21,691 nt of DNA. Origin: a bacterium. GTDB lineage: Bacteria > UBA9089 > JASEGY01. Both the position numbers and the translations under genes were made by a program. Below, one piece after another: positions 17,201 through 21,691 of this stretch; position 1 is the stretch's first letter; each line of letters begins with the position of its first letter. The stretch spans positions 1-21,691 of the forward strand of contig JASEGY010000004.1 in assembly GCA_030019105.1 (NCBI GenBank). Reading direction: 5' to 3'. Under the pieces are notes generated by a model. It did no database searches. It saw only the letters and a program-made list of their open reading frames with translations, and was not told where the DNA came from.

Positions 17201-20200
17201 TAAAGAAGGTTATCTCCCGGAAGAAGGGCGCCGCCGTTTTCGTCCAGAGATGACTTGGCGCTGTGTGAGAAGTCCGGATAGCTCCTGACAATGTCAATAG
17301 TTTCATTTGTCTCAAACGGTCCGGTCTTTGAGGTGTAGATAGTCGCCCGGTTAGTAATCGGGGTGCTGTCAGGAAGAGGTGAATGGATAGTTATCCGGTA
17401 GGTCAGGGTATCTACTCCACCGATAGCCATCGTAGGAATAATCCAGGTCATGACCAGCGGATTGGTATCTCCTGCGCCGGTGCCGGTAATAGAGCCAGAC
17501 ACGTAAGCCGTATTGGCCGGAATGGTATCAGTGATCACGATACCAACGGCCGTATCAGTGCCGTTGTTGGTAACCGTAATAGTGTAGGTAATGGTATCTC
17601 CCGGCGTCGGCTCGGTAACAGCGGTTGAAGACTTCAGACTGCCTGAGAAGTCAGGTGAGGAATTGACCGTATCCGAGGTTTGATTACTGGTGATCGGTCC
17701 TGTCTCCGCCGGATCCAGCAGGGCGGTGTTGGTTATTACCGTGCTGTCTGAGAGAGGTGAATTAACTGTCACCTGAAAGCTTACCGGGACTTCTGCTCCA
17801 GGGGCAAGGATGTCGATTCCCCAGGTCAGAGTAGGCAAGCCACTGGCATCCCTGGTATCTGCCCCGCTAATGCTGTTAGTTACGTACTGGGTATTATCCG
17901 GGATAGTATCGGTAATCACCACATTAGTGGCTGTATCGCTTCCGCTGTTTCTGACCGTGATAGTGTAAGTAATGGTATCGCCGGGAACAAGGCTGTTGCC
18001 GTTTTCGTCCAGCGAGGACTTGAGGGAAGCAACCAGGTCAGGATAACTTATTACCGGTTCGAGAGTATCTTCTACGGAAACCGGTCCGGTTTCGGTCGGA
18101 TCAATGACGGCCGTGTTGGTAATCATAGCGCCGCTGTCAACAATAGAGCTAACTGTTACCTGGAAGGTTACGGAGTCCTCTGTGTTTGGAGCAAGGGTGT
18201 TAATAGTCCAGGACAGGACAGGCAGGCCGGTCTCATCCCTGGTATCTGCTCCGTTGATGCTGCCGGTGACATAATTGGTATTGCCTGGAATAGTATCGCT
18301 GATCAAGATATTAGTAGCTGTATCGGTTCCTTCGTTTCTAACCGTAATCGTGTAGGCAATGGTATCCCCTGGAGCAAGATTACCACCATTGATGTCCACC
18401 GCGGTCTTGGTGCTGGGGGCAAGATCAGGATAACTGGTGACAATATCCGTGGTCTGATTCGTCTCAAACGGGCCGGTCTTTGAGGTGTAGATAGTGGCCC
18501 GGTTAGTAATCGGAGTGCTGTCAGGAAGAGGTGAAAGGATGGTTATCCGGTAGGTCAGGGTATCTACTCCACCGATAGCCATCGTAGAAATAATCCAGGT
18601 CAGGACCAGCGGATTGGTATCTCCTGCCCCAGTGCCGGTAATAGAGCCAGACACGTAAGCCGTATTGGCCGGAATGGTATCAGTGATCACGATACCAACG
18701 GCCGTATCAGTGCCGTTGTTGGTAACCGTAATGGTGTAGGTAATGGTGTCTCCCGGCGTCAGCCCGGCAACAGCAGCGGAAGACTTTAGACTGCCTGAGA
18801 AGTCAGGCAAAGAGGCCACCGTATCTGAGGTTTGATTACTGGTAATCGGGCCGGTCTCTGCTGGATCGAACAGGGCGGTATTGGTTATTACTGTCCCGTC
18901 CGGTAGAGGTGAGCCTACTTTCACCCGGAAGCTCACGACCCTTTCTGCGCCGGGAACAAGGGTGTAGATTCTCCAGGTCAATCCGGGCAGGTTGGTATCA
19001 TCTCTGGTATCTGCCCCGCTAATGCTGTTAGTTACGTACTGGGTATTATCCGGGATAGTATCGGTAATCACCACATTAGAGGCTGTATCGCTTCCGCTGT
19101 TTCTAACCGTGATAGTGTAAGTAATGGTATCGCCGGGAACAAGGGGGTAGCCGTTTTCGTCCAGCGAGGACTTGAGGGAAGCAGCCAGGTCAGGATAACT
19201 TATTACCGGTCCGAGAGTATCTTCTACGGAAACCGGTCCGGTTTCGGTCGGATCAATGACGGCCGTGTTGGTAATCATAGCGCCGCTGTCAACAATAGAG
19301 CTAACTGTTACCTGGAAGGTTACGGAGTCCTCTGTGTTTGGAGCAAGGGTGTTAATAGTCCAGGACAGGACAGGCAGGCCGGTCTCATCCCTGGTATCTG
19401 CTCCGTTGATGCTGCCGGTGACATAATTGGTATTGCCTGGAATAGTATCGCTGATCAAGATATTAGTAGCTGTATCGGTTCCTTCGTTTCTAACCGTAAT
19501 CGTGTAGGCAATGGTATCCCCTGGAGCAAGATTACTACCATTGATGTCCACCGCGGTCTTGGTAGAAGTCGAAAGGTCAGGATAACTTACTACCGGGCCA
19601 ATGGTATCTTCTACGCGTACCGGCCCGGTCTCGTCCGGATCAAGGAAGGCCGTGTTGGTAATCATATCGCCGCTGTCAATGATAGAGTTAACCATCACCT
19701 GGAAGGTTACGGAATCTTCTGTATTTGGAGCAAGGGTATAAATAGTCCAGGCCAGGAGACCAGGCAGGCCGCTTGTATCCCTGACGTCTCCACCCTTAAT
19801 GCTGCCGCTAACATAAGTAGTATTAGTCGGAATAGTATCGGTGATTGAGATATTATCGGCCGTATCAGACCCGGTATTTCTGACTGTGATGGTGTAAGTG
19901 ATGGTATCTCCAGGAATAAGATCACCACCCGTGGCATCTGCTGAGCTTTTGTTGCCGGTCGAGAGATCAGGGTAACTGGTTACCTGATTACTGGTCTGAT
20001 TGGTCTCTCCGGAATCGGTTTCATTACTGCTAACGGTAGCAGTATTAGTAATCACTGTGCCGCTGTCAATAGATGAATTAACTGTGACCTGGCAGGTAAG
20101 GGTAGTGCTGTCTCCTCCATCTAAGGTAGTTATTTCCCAGCTCAGGACTGGATTACCGGAATCATCCCGGGTATCTCCGCCGCTTATACTATTTGTAACA

Positions 20201-21282
20201 TAGGTAGTGTTAGCCGGGATGGTATCGATAATGATTACATTATTAGCCGGACTAATACTACTGTTTTCGACCACAATAGTGTAGGTTATGGTATCACCCG
20301 GCATCAGGTCTCCTCCATTGTCATCCCGGGCAGATTTAGTGGTCAAAGAAAAGTTAGGCTTACTGGCCTCAACTTTTGCTTGTGAAGCGCCGCCGCTTCG
20401 GCCACCAATAGCATAAATTATATTGCCTATTTGCTCTACAGCTAAATCTCCTCGTCCTAAATTTAGAGGAGTTTCAGGTAACCAGGAGTTAGAACCTGAA
20501 TCGTAGACTTCTACCGTAGTGATATTTGAGCTGCCGCCAAGAGCATATATCTTACCATTTACTACTACAGAAGATAGACCTGTTCGAGCCGAAATATCAG
20601 CCGGTGCTGTTGACCAGGAGCCGGCGCCTACTACGTAACTATCTACATCTCCTATATTTGAGCCTCGACTGCCCCCAATAGCATAAATTGTGTTTCCAAT
20701 AGCAGAAGCAGCTAAATCCGTTCTGGTCTGTGGTAAATCAGGGACAGAGGTGTCCCATTGCGAACCAGGTGGTTGGCTGGGGTCAAAAGCTTCTACTGTA
20801 TTCGTGACAGATCCGTCCGCTACAGTTCCGCCAATAGCATATATTTTCCCGTCAGCGGCCGCGGCCACAGCTAACTGGTCTTTGGCCGCAGGCATAGAAT
20901 CAAAAGTAGTCCAGGTCAGGGTTAAGGTATTAAAAGCTTCCACTGTCCCGACAACATCCCCGGCTGAATTCCTGCCACCGATAACATAGATAGTATCACC
21001 TATTGCTGCACAGGCAGTATAAGACCGGGGGGTAGGAATAGTATCTACATCTGTCCAACTGTTTGTTCCCGGATCGTATCGTTCTATTTCAACTGTCGGG
21101 TTACCTACCCAACCGTTGCAGCCTCCCAGGACATATATGTAACCTCCTGCAGAAGCAGCGCATGCTCCTTCTCTTTGATGAGTTAGCGGCGCGACATAAT
21201 CCCAATTAATCGCCGCCTTTGCCACACCCCCCAAGAGAAATACGGCCATTACGACCAATACAACTTTAAGTGTTCGACTCAT
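5284..21282 (-). CDS. Giant multidomain outer-surface protein (Kelch-DUF11-OmpA-barrel)
   Basis: One open frame of 5,332 residues. A Sec signal peptide (1-23, VAKA|A) and the order signal, Kelch propeller (about 24-308), DUF11 stalk (309-3,380, interleaved with a second repeat from about 2,160), carboxypeptidase-regulatory/CNA-B-like folds (about 3,380-3,660), two DUF11 repeats, SdrD-B-like domain (about 3,928-4,030), FlgD-Ig-like linker, OmpA domain (about 4,180-4,290), Ig-like segment and outer-membrane module (about 4,465-5,332) predict an exported, envelope-anchored adhesin or scaffold. The last residues (WFLRLQGNY) resemble a beta-barrel C-terminal signal. The ATG at 21282 is supported by AAAGGAG nine bases upstream and the signal peptide directly after it. 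Nothing suggests a frameshift. The closest known class is large DUF11 proteins of Gram-negative bacteria that end in an OmpA domain plus outer-membrane module. Ligand and export route are unknown. Confidence 0.93.
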   Translation of the reverse strand: MSRTLKVVLVVMAVFLLGGVAKAAINWDYVAPLTHQREGACAASAGGYIYVLGGCNGWVGNPTVEIERYDPGTNSWTDVDTIPTPRSYTACAAIGDTIYVIGGRNSAGDVVGTVEAFNTLTLTWTTFDSMPAAKDQLAVAAAADGKIYAIGGTVADGSVTNTVEAFDPSQPPGSQWDTSVPDLPQTRTDLAASAIGNTIYAIGGSRGSNIGDVDSYVVGAGSWSTAPADISARTGLSSVVVNGKIYALGGSSNITTVEVYDSGSNSWLPETPLNLGRGDLAVEQIGNIIYAIGGRSGGASQAKVEASKPNFSLTTKSARDDNGGDLMPGDTITYTIVVENSSISPANNVIIIDTIPANTTYVTNSISGGDTRDDSGNPVLSWEITTLDGGDSTTLTCQVTVNSSIDSGTVITNTATVSSNETDSGETNQTSNQVTSYPDLSTGNKSSADATGGDLIPGDTITYTITVRNTGSDTADNISITDTIPTNTTYVSGSIKGGDVRDTSGLPGLLAWTIYTLAPNTEDSVTFQVMVNSIIDSGDMITNTAFLDPDETGPVRVEDTIGPVVSYPDLSTSTKTAVDINGSNLAPGDTIAYTITVRNEGTDTATNILISDTIPGNTNYVTGSINGADTRDETGLPVLSWTINTLAPNTEDSVTFQVTVSSIVDSGAMITNTAVIDPTETGPVSVEDTLGPVISYPDLAASLKSSLDENGYPLVPGDTITYTITVRNSGSDTASNVVITDTIPDNTQYVTNSISGADTRDDTNLPGLTWRIYTLVPGAERVVSFRVKVGSPLPDGTVITNTALFDPAETGPITSNQTSDTVASLPDFSGSLKSSAAVAGLTPGDTITYTITVTNNGTDTAVGIVITDTIPANTAYVSGSITGTGAGDTNPLVLTWIISTMAIGGVDTLTYRITILSPLPDSTPITNRATIYTSKTGPFETNQTTDIVTSYPDLAPSTKTAVDINGGNLAPGDTIAYTITVRNEGTDTATNILISDTIPGNTNYVTGSINGADTRDETGLPVLSWTINTLAPNTEDSVTFQVTVSSIVDSGAMITNTAVIDPTETGPVSVEDTLEPVISYPDLVASLKSSLDENGNSLVPGDTITYTITVRNSGSDTATNVVITDTIPDNTQYVTNSISGADTRDASGLPTLTWGIDILAPGAEVPVSFQVTVNSPLSDSTVITNTALLDPAETGPITSNQTSDTVNSSPDFSGSLKSSTAVTEPTPGDTITYTITVTNNGTDTAVGIVITDTIPANTAYVSGSITGTGAGDTNPLVMTWIIPTMAIGGVDTLTYRITIHSPLPDSTPITNRATIYTSKTGPFETNETIDIVRSYPDFSHSAKSSLDENGGALLPGDNLLYTITVVNTGTDTATSVVVTDTVPENTAYVPGSITGSGANASDTSLLFWTFLTLEAGDGETLTYRVRVNDTVPDGTEIKNTAAIDSFETGPIETNETMNTVAVRPDLSRSTKVSADVNGGNVSPGDTLTYTITVRNRGGLPATNILVTDTIPANTTYLTGSITGGDTYSEFANILTWEITTLDIGADTSLSFKVRVNSPLSNGSHITNTATLDPSETGPVVIGPTDDEVVSFPDLSSSTKASADVNGGDLRPGDTLAYTITLRNTGTDTATSILVTDTIPANTSYLQGTITGGDSRTDTAPVMIWGLTSLAVGEEKILSYQVKLAFPLDNGTNITNTALVETAETGPVTTSPTLNAVTSSPDFSLTLKTVDNPTPNIGDTLTYTILVKNTGDMSSTGTKLQDNIPEFTTYIPESTTLNDTPLADIAGLPPLITGMLVNSPGDTAGVVRALSLARVTFQVTVDTDLPRGIITISNQGIALSDQPGTTEKTDADSDDDSDNPTLAVVTRPDFAMAHLAVDKPTANPGEIVTYTVTIPNQGNINSTNTIYQNPMPANTVYLPNSTTMNGSPVSDVSGMSPVVSGMLINSPGEATGMVEVNDTAVITYRVRIALPLANGTLIPNQGVVTSSESLPEETDDDFNDENGDDPTDVTIKSTPDFSRCAKTVDNPIPTPGQTITYTIVVPNNGNMDATKTTLIDLIPDSTTYVLSSTTLNGASVPDTAGTSPLVYGMLINSPSQPEGTVVVDAAATITFSVTINEVVAENTIIENQGQVESEQPITLEETDNDGNEVNGNRATKAIVVWPGLAIAKQAGVDFANPAAVFTYTIYYGNTDHVDATEVVISDTLPEEVEYITGSATGPVDDSDSTCLTWNIGSMSAGVTGRSVTYQVKVKEGLANGTIIPNLAVIDSKETLPKESGLTEVEVTSLSEITFTDETGDTVEEYSVSHPVYIKLNDADENEDANRIELIQVTLTDPVTEDSETVILTETEANSGIFTGSIPTSHKGGNPGDHVLQVESGNTILVVYTDPNDSTDTSSDRAVMLAPILEIDISGNLDRAEPAWRANPGDVITFTINYVNTGPVPATEIEVLAPVPTDLLEYVPGSIEGPEADDSIPAFLYWYIGDLLSGEAGASLTYQARVKEGVSAGTIISNIALIQSLETLTTESLPFDVEVTSTSKTSFTDEAGQEVDEYSIGKPVYIRVTDPDENADTEAIETITVTVIDPGTNDTETVSLTETEPGSGIFTGSLPTSPAGRAGLAAPAAGDGTLQVQGGDVIQAGYVDPDDTTDTSTAQAGMLEPSLVIEISADPLFANPGEVITYTITYGNEDHTDGTEVVITNTLPAEVEYIAETITGDGDDSDTTHLVWNIGTVTSGSVGNQLTYRVRVKAGAPAGTIITNSAVIEAKETLPIESDPVDVKVTSFSSIRLLDTGGEETDQYSIGGPVYIEVTDEDEDHDTLTAETVTVTVVDPVTGDTEGVTLTETDPASGIFIGSLATNPGSAVFSDGTLQVSGGDTIEVTYTDPDDPSDTSAASAGMLAPTLTIEISVDPDRANPGDVVTYTIICGNMNHTSATLTVVENTLPAELEYVAGSISGPWADDSDPTHLRWDLGTVSPLTTGITLTYDALVKDTVPAGTIITNSAVIDSKEILPLESEPISLTVTSFSSTRLLDAGGKKTSQYSIGDVISIEVTDEDENQDTGTTETVTVTVIDPVTGDTETVTLTETGPASGIFISLLGLGTDPGDTLPGDGILQVSEGDTVEVTYTDPDDPSDTSAASAGMLAPTLSIGMEANVATANPGDIITYTITCRNINSVEATGVIVTNTLPSGVEYIPGSITGDGADTSDSARLKWNLSTLLSGGGPDLTLGYQVKVLLSVPVGTVITNRATIDSRQTLPRESLPVEVTVTSRSVTRFTNETGEQDEDEYLIASPIYIEVTDKDENKNSAQIENITVTVTNPIRGDTETVSLYETGKATGIFSGNILTGAGSVVPGDGTLQVDDGDTIIAAYTDPNDPSDTSTDRARTVFAGRVEGRIIDGYTHLPVPGIDVSVTDLADNYVGEDVTDTNGRYSVPVTQPGDYLTRVTLPGDTEPAIYHVTVTEPGVPARPANSISGIVKDRVSGETMPGVTLTLQDWKGNSILDFDSNPVVVTTNAKSHFFAANLPAAGVYYLAVTEAPAGYFTADPVNFPWYRLKVTGGEEKGTVIINITDLIDPYGYVFDAKTGKRLAGVPVELLDSVTGNKVGLPTYQGQAQDNPDTTDAGGNYAFMVNNRLHKLRVTAGLYEGKYYQAYQTSFSIEPNEGPVNLNIPLSPESPDLGQSTKSVTDDNGGDVLSGDILTYLITVKNTGLGGATGVMISDTLPEFTDYVSGATSWRTADTFANGVLTFNIGSLANQSDTSVTFKVKVKDEVNSGTEISNIAAIRSDQTDPVHTNNGQPVVTIVTKVTGIALELEKTANKRQASIGDIITYTINLGPRAGVTEVTGVEVIDTMPAGFRYLEGTTLIDGQKTSDPVRTGRRLQFSLGDVSSERSITYRLVIGSGVIRDEYINLALAYKDGRPVSNEDRAKVEVIENSFLDAGLIIGKVFWDKDGNGYCDSGEEGIPGAMVAMDNGTYSTTDPEGKYRLYPVRAGQRAVKVNAATLPPGATFTTEESRIVSITEGLTAKVNFGVGLESREPEKVEIKTGMLTAEERINPVVLSGDVREIKAKLNGRSIDLLVADCRLQQKYLIIKGDELAEQAVFMPYIRSESEITDWTLTVLGQDRDLINVIKGTGHPPAQIAWDGRDRSGNLIRAGQVYWYQLKASNKAKGMATHDERVFGVKGERVISIILRGTLFDTDRYDIRPDARKSLKETADTLRKYPYEDVVIEGHTDSRASDAHNLILSQNRATSVKNYLVKEEGIDEDRLTAVGYGERKPVASNDTPEGMQLNRRVEIKSQASEVELPPETDRAIKPAKVIVNGVPVTIDENMEFFNRIDSIGLRNNKLTIEINNGTGLSSSMTVTLPALTITGPSRPGGPVSKAISDEISSVVLTGRTDPGNKVMINNFRTEVSEDGSYSQGVPVKDAENTYRIVVTNPEGYSVSAEQKVTPAFKVETVKQPEVKPGEPEDYLFLVAIADGTIGQMNTEGNIEPIEGDDKYSGDLYSDGRVAYYLKGRIKGRYLIASSLDTDRKDEKRLLTNLDPDRYYPIYGDSSNLTYDADSQELFYLRVDRDQSHFIFGDYATGLNETELAGYNRTLYGGKLQFQSVSKTKDGDPFTKVILFGAEAHQRSAHNEFRGTGGSLYYLKHDRLAEGSEKVRIEVRDKDTGRLLSKEELKQNIDYNIKYEEGRIIFKQPIPSVTEANTLIDGNILPGHSVWVVIDYEYQVDDFSQGTYGGRVRQHLTDSLAIGASYAGESRDNSDYQLQGADVTLRASANTKLTAEYARSQEEDTENWISVDGGMGFSQETIAADKEGNAVKITGSLDLAEWMDGDLNMRLGAYYQKLEAGFSANGSIQENGLEKAGGEVAAQLFEGNAITLKYERIKNLTAPEASDERSLITLQASQALSDALNLTAEFQQDNPEGVDAINAIAGQIGWRISDRLKAGLAHQQTLDDKAKNNQTIANLEARLNAKLSGQIQGTTGSKGESALVGLNLKVNERLSGQIQGATGSAGESALVGVKARVSDKSNLYLDQTFSSSQATTIFGAETILNNSTRTYAQYELSSAIDGKTSRSVVGLNNKFELSEGLFANLSFEHSGIKNGSKTTRDAGSVALEYLASDLGKASTKLELRRDDGPGKEQQQFLTTNAATLKLSPNLSLLGKVNYSLTEDKLTNKTGAESREAGIGLAYRPVDHDWVNLLARYTNLVDQRPATDYKSEINIASLEGAFDLGRRFQLVERFADKREKETRSEISKEAEIWLWINRLNYHLTHQWDAGLEYRLLAQKQADDRRKGFLVEVNRQVVNHLWFGAGYNFTDFTDKVNSANDYSAKGWFLRLQGNY
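5287..7900 (-). other. C-terminal outer-membrane beta-rich module
   Basis: Residues about 4,465-5,332 begin with YLFLVAIADGTIG and contain RYYPIYGDSS, HFIFGDY...ELAGYNRTLYG and FRGTGGSLYYLK. I recall these motifs from the membrane-associated region of large Gram-negative DUF11/SdrD-B proteins. The remainder is a run of alternating-pattern strands (ADLG-like, SLEHSG, YRPVDHDWVNLLARYTN) ending in WFLRLQGNY, as expected for an outer-membrane barrel. A 27-residue unit (LSGQIQG.TGS.GESALVG) is duplicated at 6254-6306 and 6335-6387. The strand count and true barrel boundaries cannot be set by eye. Confidence 0.7.
8178..8197. repeat. GC-rich module, copy 1
   Basis: CGCCAGGTCGGCTCGGCCCG differs at one base from the copies at 13438 and 14027. 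With flanks, 8174-8199 matches 14023-14048 at 25 of 26 positions. In the giant gene it is read as TGPSRPGGP, in the Ig-like segment after OmpA. Confidence 0.7.
8415..8760 (-). other. OmpA-type peptidoglycan-binding domain
   Basis: The segment has FDTDRYDIRPDARKSL, VVIEGHTDSRASDAHNLILS plus QNRA, and LTAVGYGERKPVASN...NRRVEI. These are the hallmark OmpA-C motifs, including the Asp and Arg that grip diaminopimelate in characterised members. It lies at about residues 4,180-4,290, internal rather than C-terminal, and should hold this part of the chain in the periplasm against peptidoglycan. Confidence 0.92.
9190..9499 (-). other. SdrD-B-like domain
   Basis: GLIIGKVFWDKDGNGYCDSG begins the unit, followed by EEGIPGAMVAMDNGTYSTTD, PEGKYRLYPV and a closing KVNFGV strand. 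The D.DGNG..D.GE.GI.G..V motif is the SdrD-B calcium-binding-type lead of large surface proteins. It sits just before the FlgD-Ig-like segment (WDGRDRSGNLIRAGQVYWYQ, near 8770-8890). Confidence 0.8.
9500..10289 (-). repeat. Two further DUF11 repeats
   Basis: SPDLGQSTKSVTDDNGG and ALELEKTANKRQASIGD open two more DUF11-like modules, separated from the main array by the CNA-B-like domains. The second is divergent (ITYTINLGPRAG). Together with the other arrays this gives about 21 DUF11-like modules in the protein. Confidence 0.75.
10290..11145 (-). other. Carboxypeptidase-regulatory / CNA-B-like domains
   Basis: Three Ig-like units occur in a row: GRVEGRIIDGYTHLPVPGI...TDTNGRYSVP, then ISGIVKDRVSGETMPGVTLT, then DPYGYVFDAKTGKRLAGVPV...TTDAGGNYAF. 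The G.V.D..TG..(L/M)PGV...T(D)..G.Y pattern is typical of CarboxypepD_reg/CNA-B folds used as rigid spacers in surface proteins. Confidence 0.75.
13438..13457. repeat. GC-rich module, copy 2
   Basis: CGCCAGGCCGGCTCGGCCCG is identical to the copy at 14027. It is read as GRAGLA in the second GIFTG-YTDP module, which is about 10 residues longer there (SPAGRAGLAAPAAGDG) than its sister repeats. This suggests an in-frame insertion. Confidence 0.75.
14027..14046. repeat. GC-rich module, copy 3
   Basis: This copy is identical over 20 bp to 13438-13457 but read in another frame, as RAEPAWRA. The sister DUF11 repeat has DPDRANPGD where this one has LDRAEPAWRANPGD. The difference is an 18-bp insertion flanked by CGGGCC direct repeats on the coding strand. 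Confidence 0.78.
14804..20358 (-). repeat. First DUF11 array, 14 repeats
   Basis: Each repeat begins with a (Y/R/F)PD(L/F)S..K segment, followed by PGDT(I/L)TYTI.V.N.G, then VTDTIP.NT.YV.GSI, a W.I.TL strand, and an ending in ITNTA.....ETGP. Repeats 1-11 are about 127-129 residues long. Repeats 12-14 (about 14804-16130) are a longer subfamily of about 147 residues that share an extra GML(I/V)NSP insert and lose the DxNGG lead. DUF11 (B_ant_repeat) modules are Ig-like folds that build long surface stalks. Confidence 0.88.
17289..19592 (-). repeat. 1,152-bp tandem duplication of a three-DUF11 block
   Basis: Positions 17289-18440 and 18441-19592 are two copies of the same three-repeat block (DUF11 repeats 3-4-5 and 6-7-8), offset by exactly 1,152 bp (384 codons). 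Long stretches are almost identical at DNA level, for example about 18052-18412 against 19204-19564. The leftmost repeat of each block differs more. Synonymous sites are also conserved, so the duplication is recent or homogenised by gene conversion. Confidence 0.85.
20359..21213 (-). other. Six-bladed Kelch beta-propeller domain
   Basis: Six blades, each with an IY(V/A)(I/L)GG turn: glycine pairs at residues 53-54, 102-103, 151-152, 203-204, 249-250 and 293-294, about 48 residues apart. Each is followed by the usual VE.YD/F-x-SW strand. Six is a natural number for a closed propeller, so this is probably a complete N-terminal binding head carried on the DUF11 stalk. Confidence 0.88.
21214..21282 (-). 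other. Signal peptide of the giant protein
   Basis: Residues 1-23 have a positive n-region (MSRTLK), a hydrophobic core (VVLVVMAVFLLGGV) and an AKA|A signal peptidase I site. There is no lipobox cysteine, so it is not a lipoprotein. This indicates Sec-dependent export. Confidence 0.9.
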
Positions 21283-21291
21283 TTGATCTTT

Positions 21292-21298
21292 CTCCTTT
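21292..21298 (-). promoter_or_regulatory. Ribosome binding site of the giant gene
   Basis: On the minus strand AAAGGAG lies nine bases before the ATG at 21282. It is a strong match that fixes the start directly ahead of the signal peptide. Confidence 0.85.
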
Positions 21299-21340
21299 CT
21301 CGTTGGTGTTCATCCGCTACTACTTTGATTATGAAAATCT

Positions 21341-21427
21341 AATAGCACACGGATAATACGGATACTACGGATTACCACGGATAAAATCAGTGTAAATCCG
21401 TTAAATCCGTGTCATCCGTGTGCTATT
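21341..21427. repeat. 9-bp-iteron palindrome (copy 2, intact)
   Basis: An 87-bp element with the same perfect 14-bp ends as copy 1 (AATAGCACACGGAT at 21341-21354; ATCCGTGTGCTATT at 21414-21427). The left arm has four ACGGAT units and the right arm three to four ATCCGT units at 9-10-bp spacing, with a short AAAATCAG centre. It lies about 59-145 bp upstream of the giant gene start and would be transcribed as a strong leader hairpin if the promoter is further upstream. Confidence 0.85.
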
Positions 21428-21564
21428 AAAAAGAGTAGCTATTTCCACTGATTAGGCACTTTTTTCTAAATCAAAGTACTAACGGGTGAGTACCTTCTCG
21501 TTCTTGTCAGATAAAATATTATAATATTACCCCGCAACATTTGCGTTGTCCGCGAGAATGTTAC
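21428..21564 (-). promoter_or_regulatory. AT-rich probable promoter region of the giant gene
   Basis: No gene is visible here. On the minus strand, TATAAT occurs at 21518-21523 within an AT-rich run, but no good -35 lies at the right distance. An alternative pairing is TTGCGG (21534-21539) with TTATCT 17 bp later. Either is weak. The placement just upstream of the iteron palindrome makes this the most likely promoter zone. Confidence 0.3.
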
Positions 21565-21667
21565 GATTGCGGATTGAAATTGGAAATTAGAAATTAGGCT
21601 TTCACGCTTTTCCTAATTTCCAATTTCCAATTTCCAATTTCAGCGTTCCATAATCCGCAATCTGCAA
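21565..21667. repeat. Heptamer palindrome (GATTGCG / GGAAATT)
   Basis: The left arm has GATTGCGGATTG (21565-21576), then three AAATTGG/AAATTAG heptamers to 21598. The right arm (21612-21641) has four complementary heptamers, then ATCCGCAATC near 21652-21662. Both arms have a 7-bp period and pair imperfectly around a 13-bp loop. The outer heptamer is the same as in the tract at 4624-4651. Confidence 0.75.
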
Positions 21668-21691
21668 TCCAAAATTGGTTTGGTTGCGGCC

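Overview
The window reads as genomic DNA from a Gram-negative-type bacterium. It encodes a very large exported protein that has a Sec signal peptide, an OmpA-type peptidoglycan-binding domain and a C-terminal outer-membrane barrel-like module ending in an aromatic residue. A consensus sigma70-type promoter is also present. No rRNA, tRNA or marker gene is present, so the lineage cannot be fixed. The dense short palindromic repeats, a decayed TPR gene and a giant DUF11 surface protein fit a repeat-rich genome, perhaps of an uncultivated phylum, but that is inference.

Layout: (1) 1-588 is mostly non-coding. It holds a heptamer-repeat palindrome, the 3' remnant of a TPR gene, a half-copy of a 9-bp-iteron repeat, and then an extended -10 promoter plus a dyad operator candidate. 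(2) 589-4625 is a plus-strand two-gene operon with a 4-bp ATGA overlap: an archaeal-type AAA/STAND-like ATPase (378 aa) followed by a Rad50/SbcC/SMC-like ATPase (967 aa). The second protein carries an unusual C-X6-C motif at the midpoint of its coiled coil. No Mre11/SbcD nuclease accompanies them. (3) 4626-5283 is a gene-free mosaic of at least four nested or crossing inverted-repeat elements, one of which seems to have inserted into another with a 10-bp target duplication. (4) 5284-21282 (minus strand, convergent with the operon) is one uninterrupted 5,332-codon gene. Its order is signal peptide, six-bladed Kelch propeller, about 15 DUF11 repeats, a block where DUF11 alternates with a second acidic repeat, carboxypeptidase-regulatory/CNA-B-like domains, two more DUF11 repeats, an SdrD-B-like domain, a FlgD-Ig-like segment, an OmpA domain, an Ig-like segment and an outer-membrane module. 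(5) 21283-21691 is the upstream region of that gene, with a compact copy of the 9-bp-iteron palindrome and a second heptamer palindrome.

The operon products are predicted to work together on DNA, in repair or possibly in defence against foreign DNA. The giant protein is predicted to be a surface adhesin or scaffold. The two units look functionally unrelated and are separated by repeat-rich DNA. The points most worth following up are the ATPase plus Rad50-like pair with its atypical hook, the GC-rich 20-bp module found in all three reading frames of the giant gene, the recent 1,152-bp tandem duplication in the DUF11 stalk, and the nested repeat elements around the giant gene.
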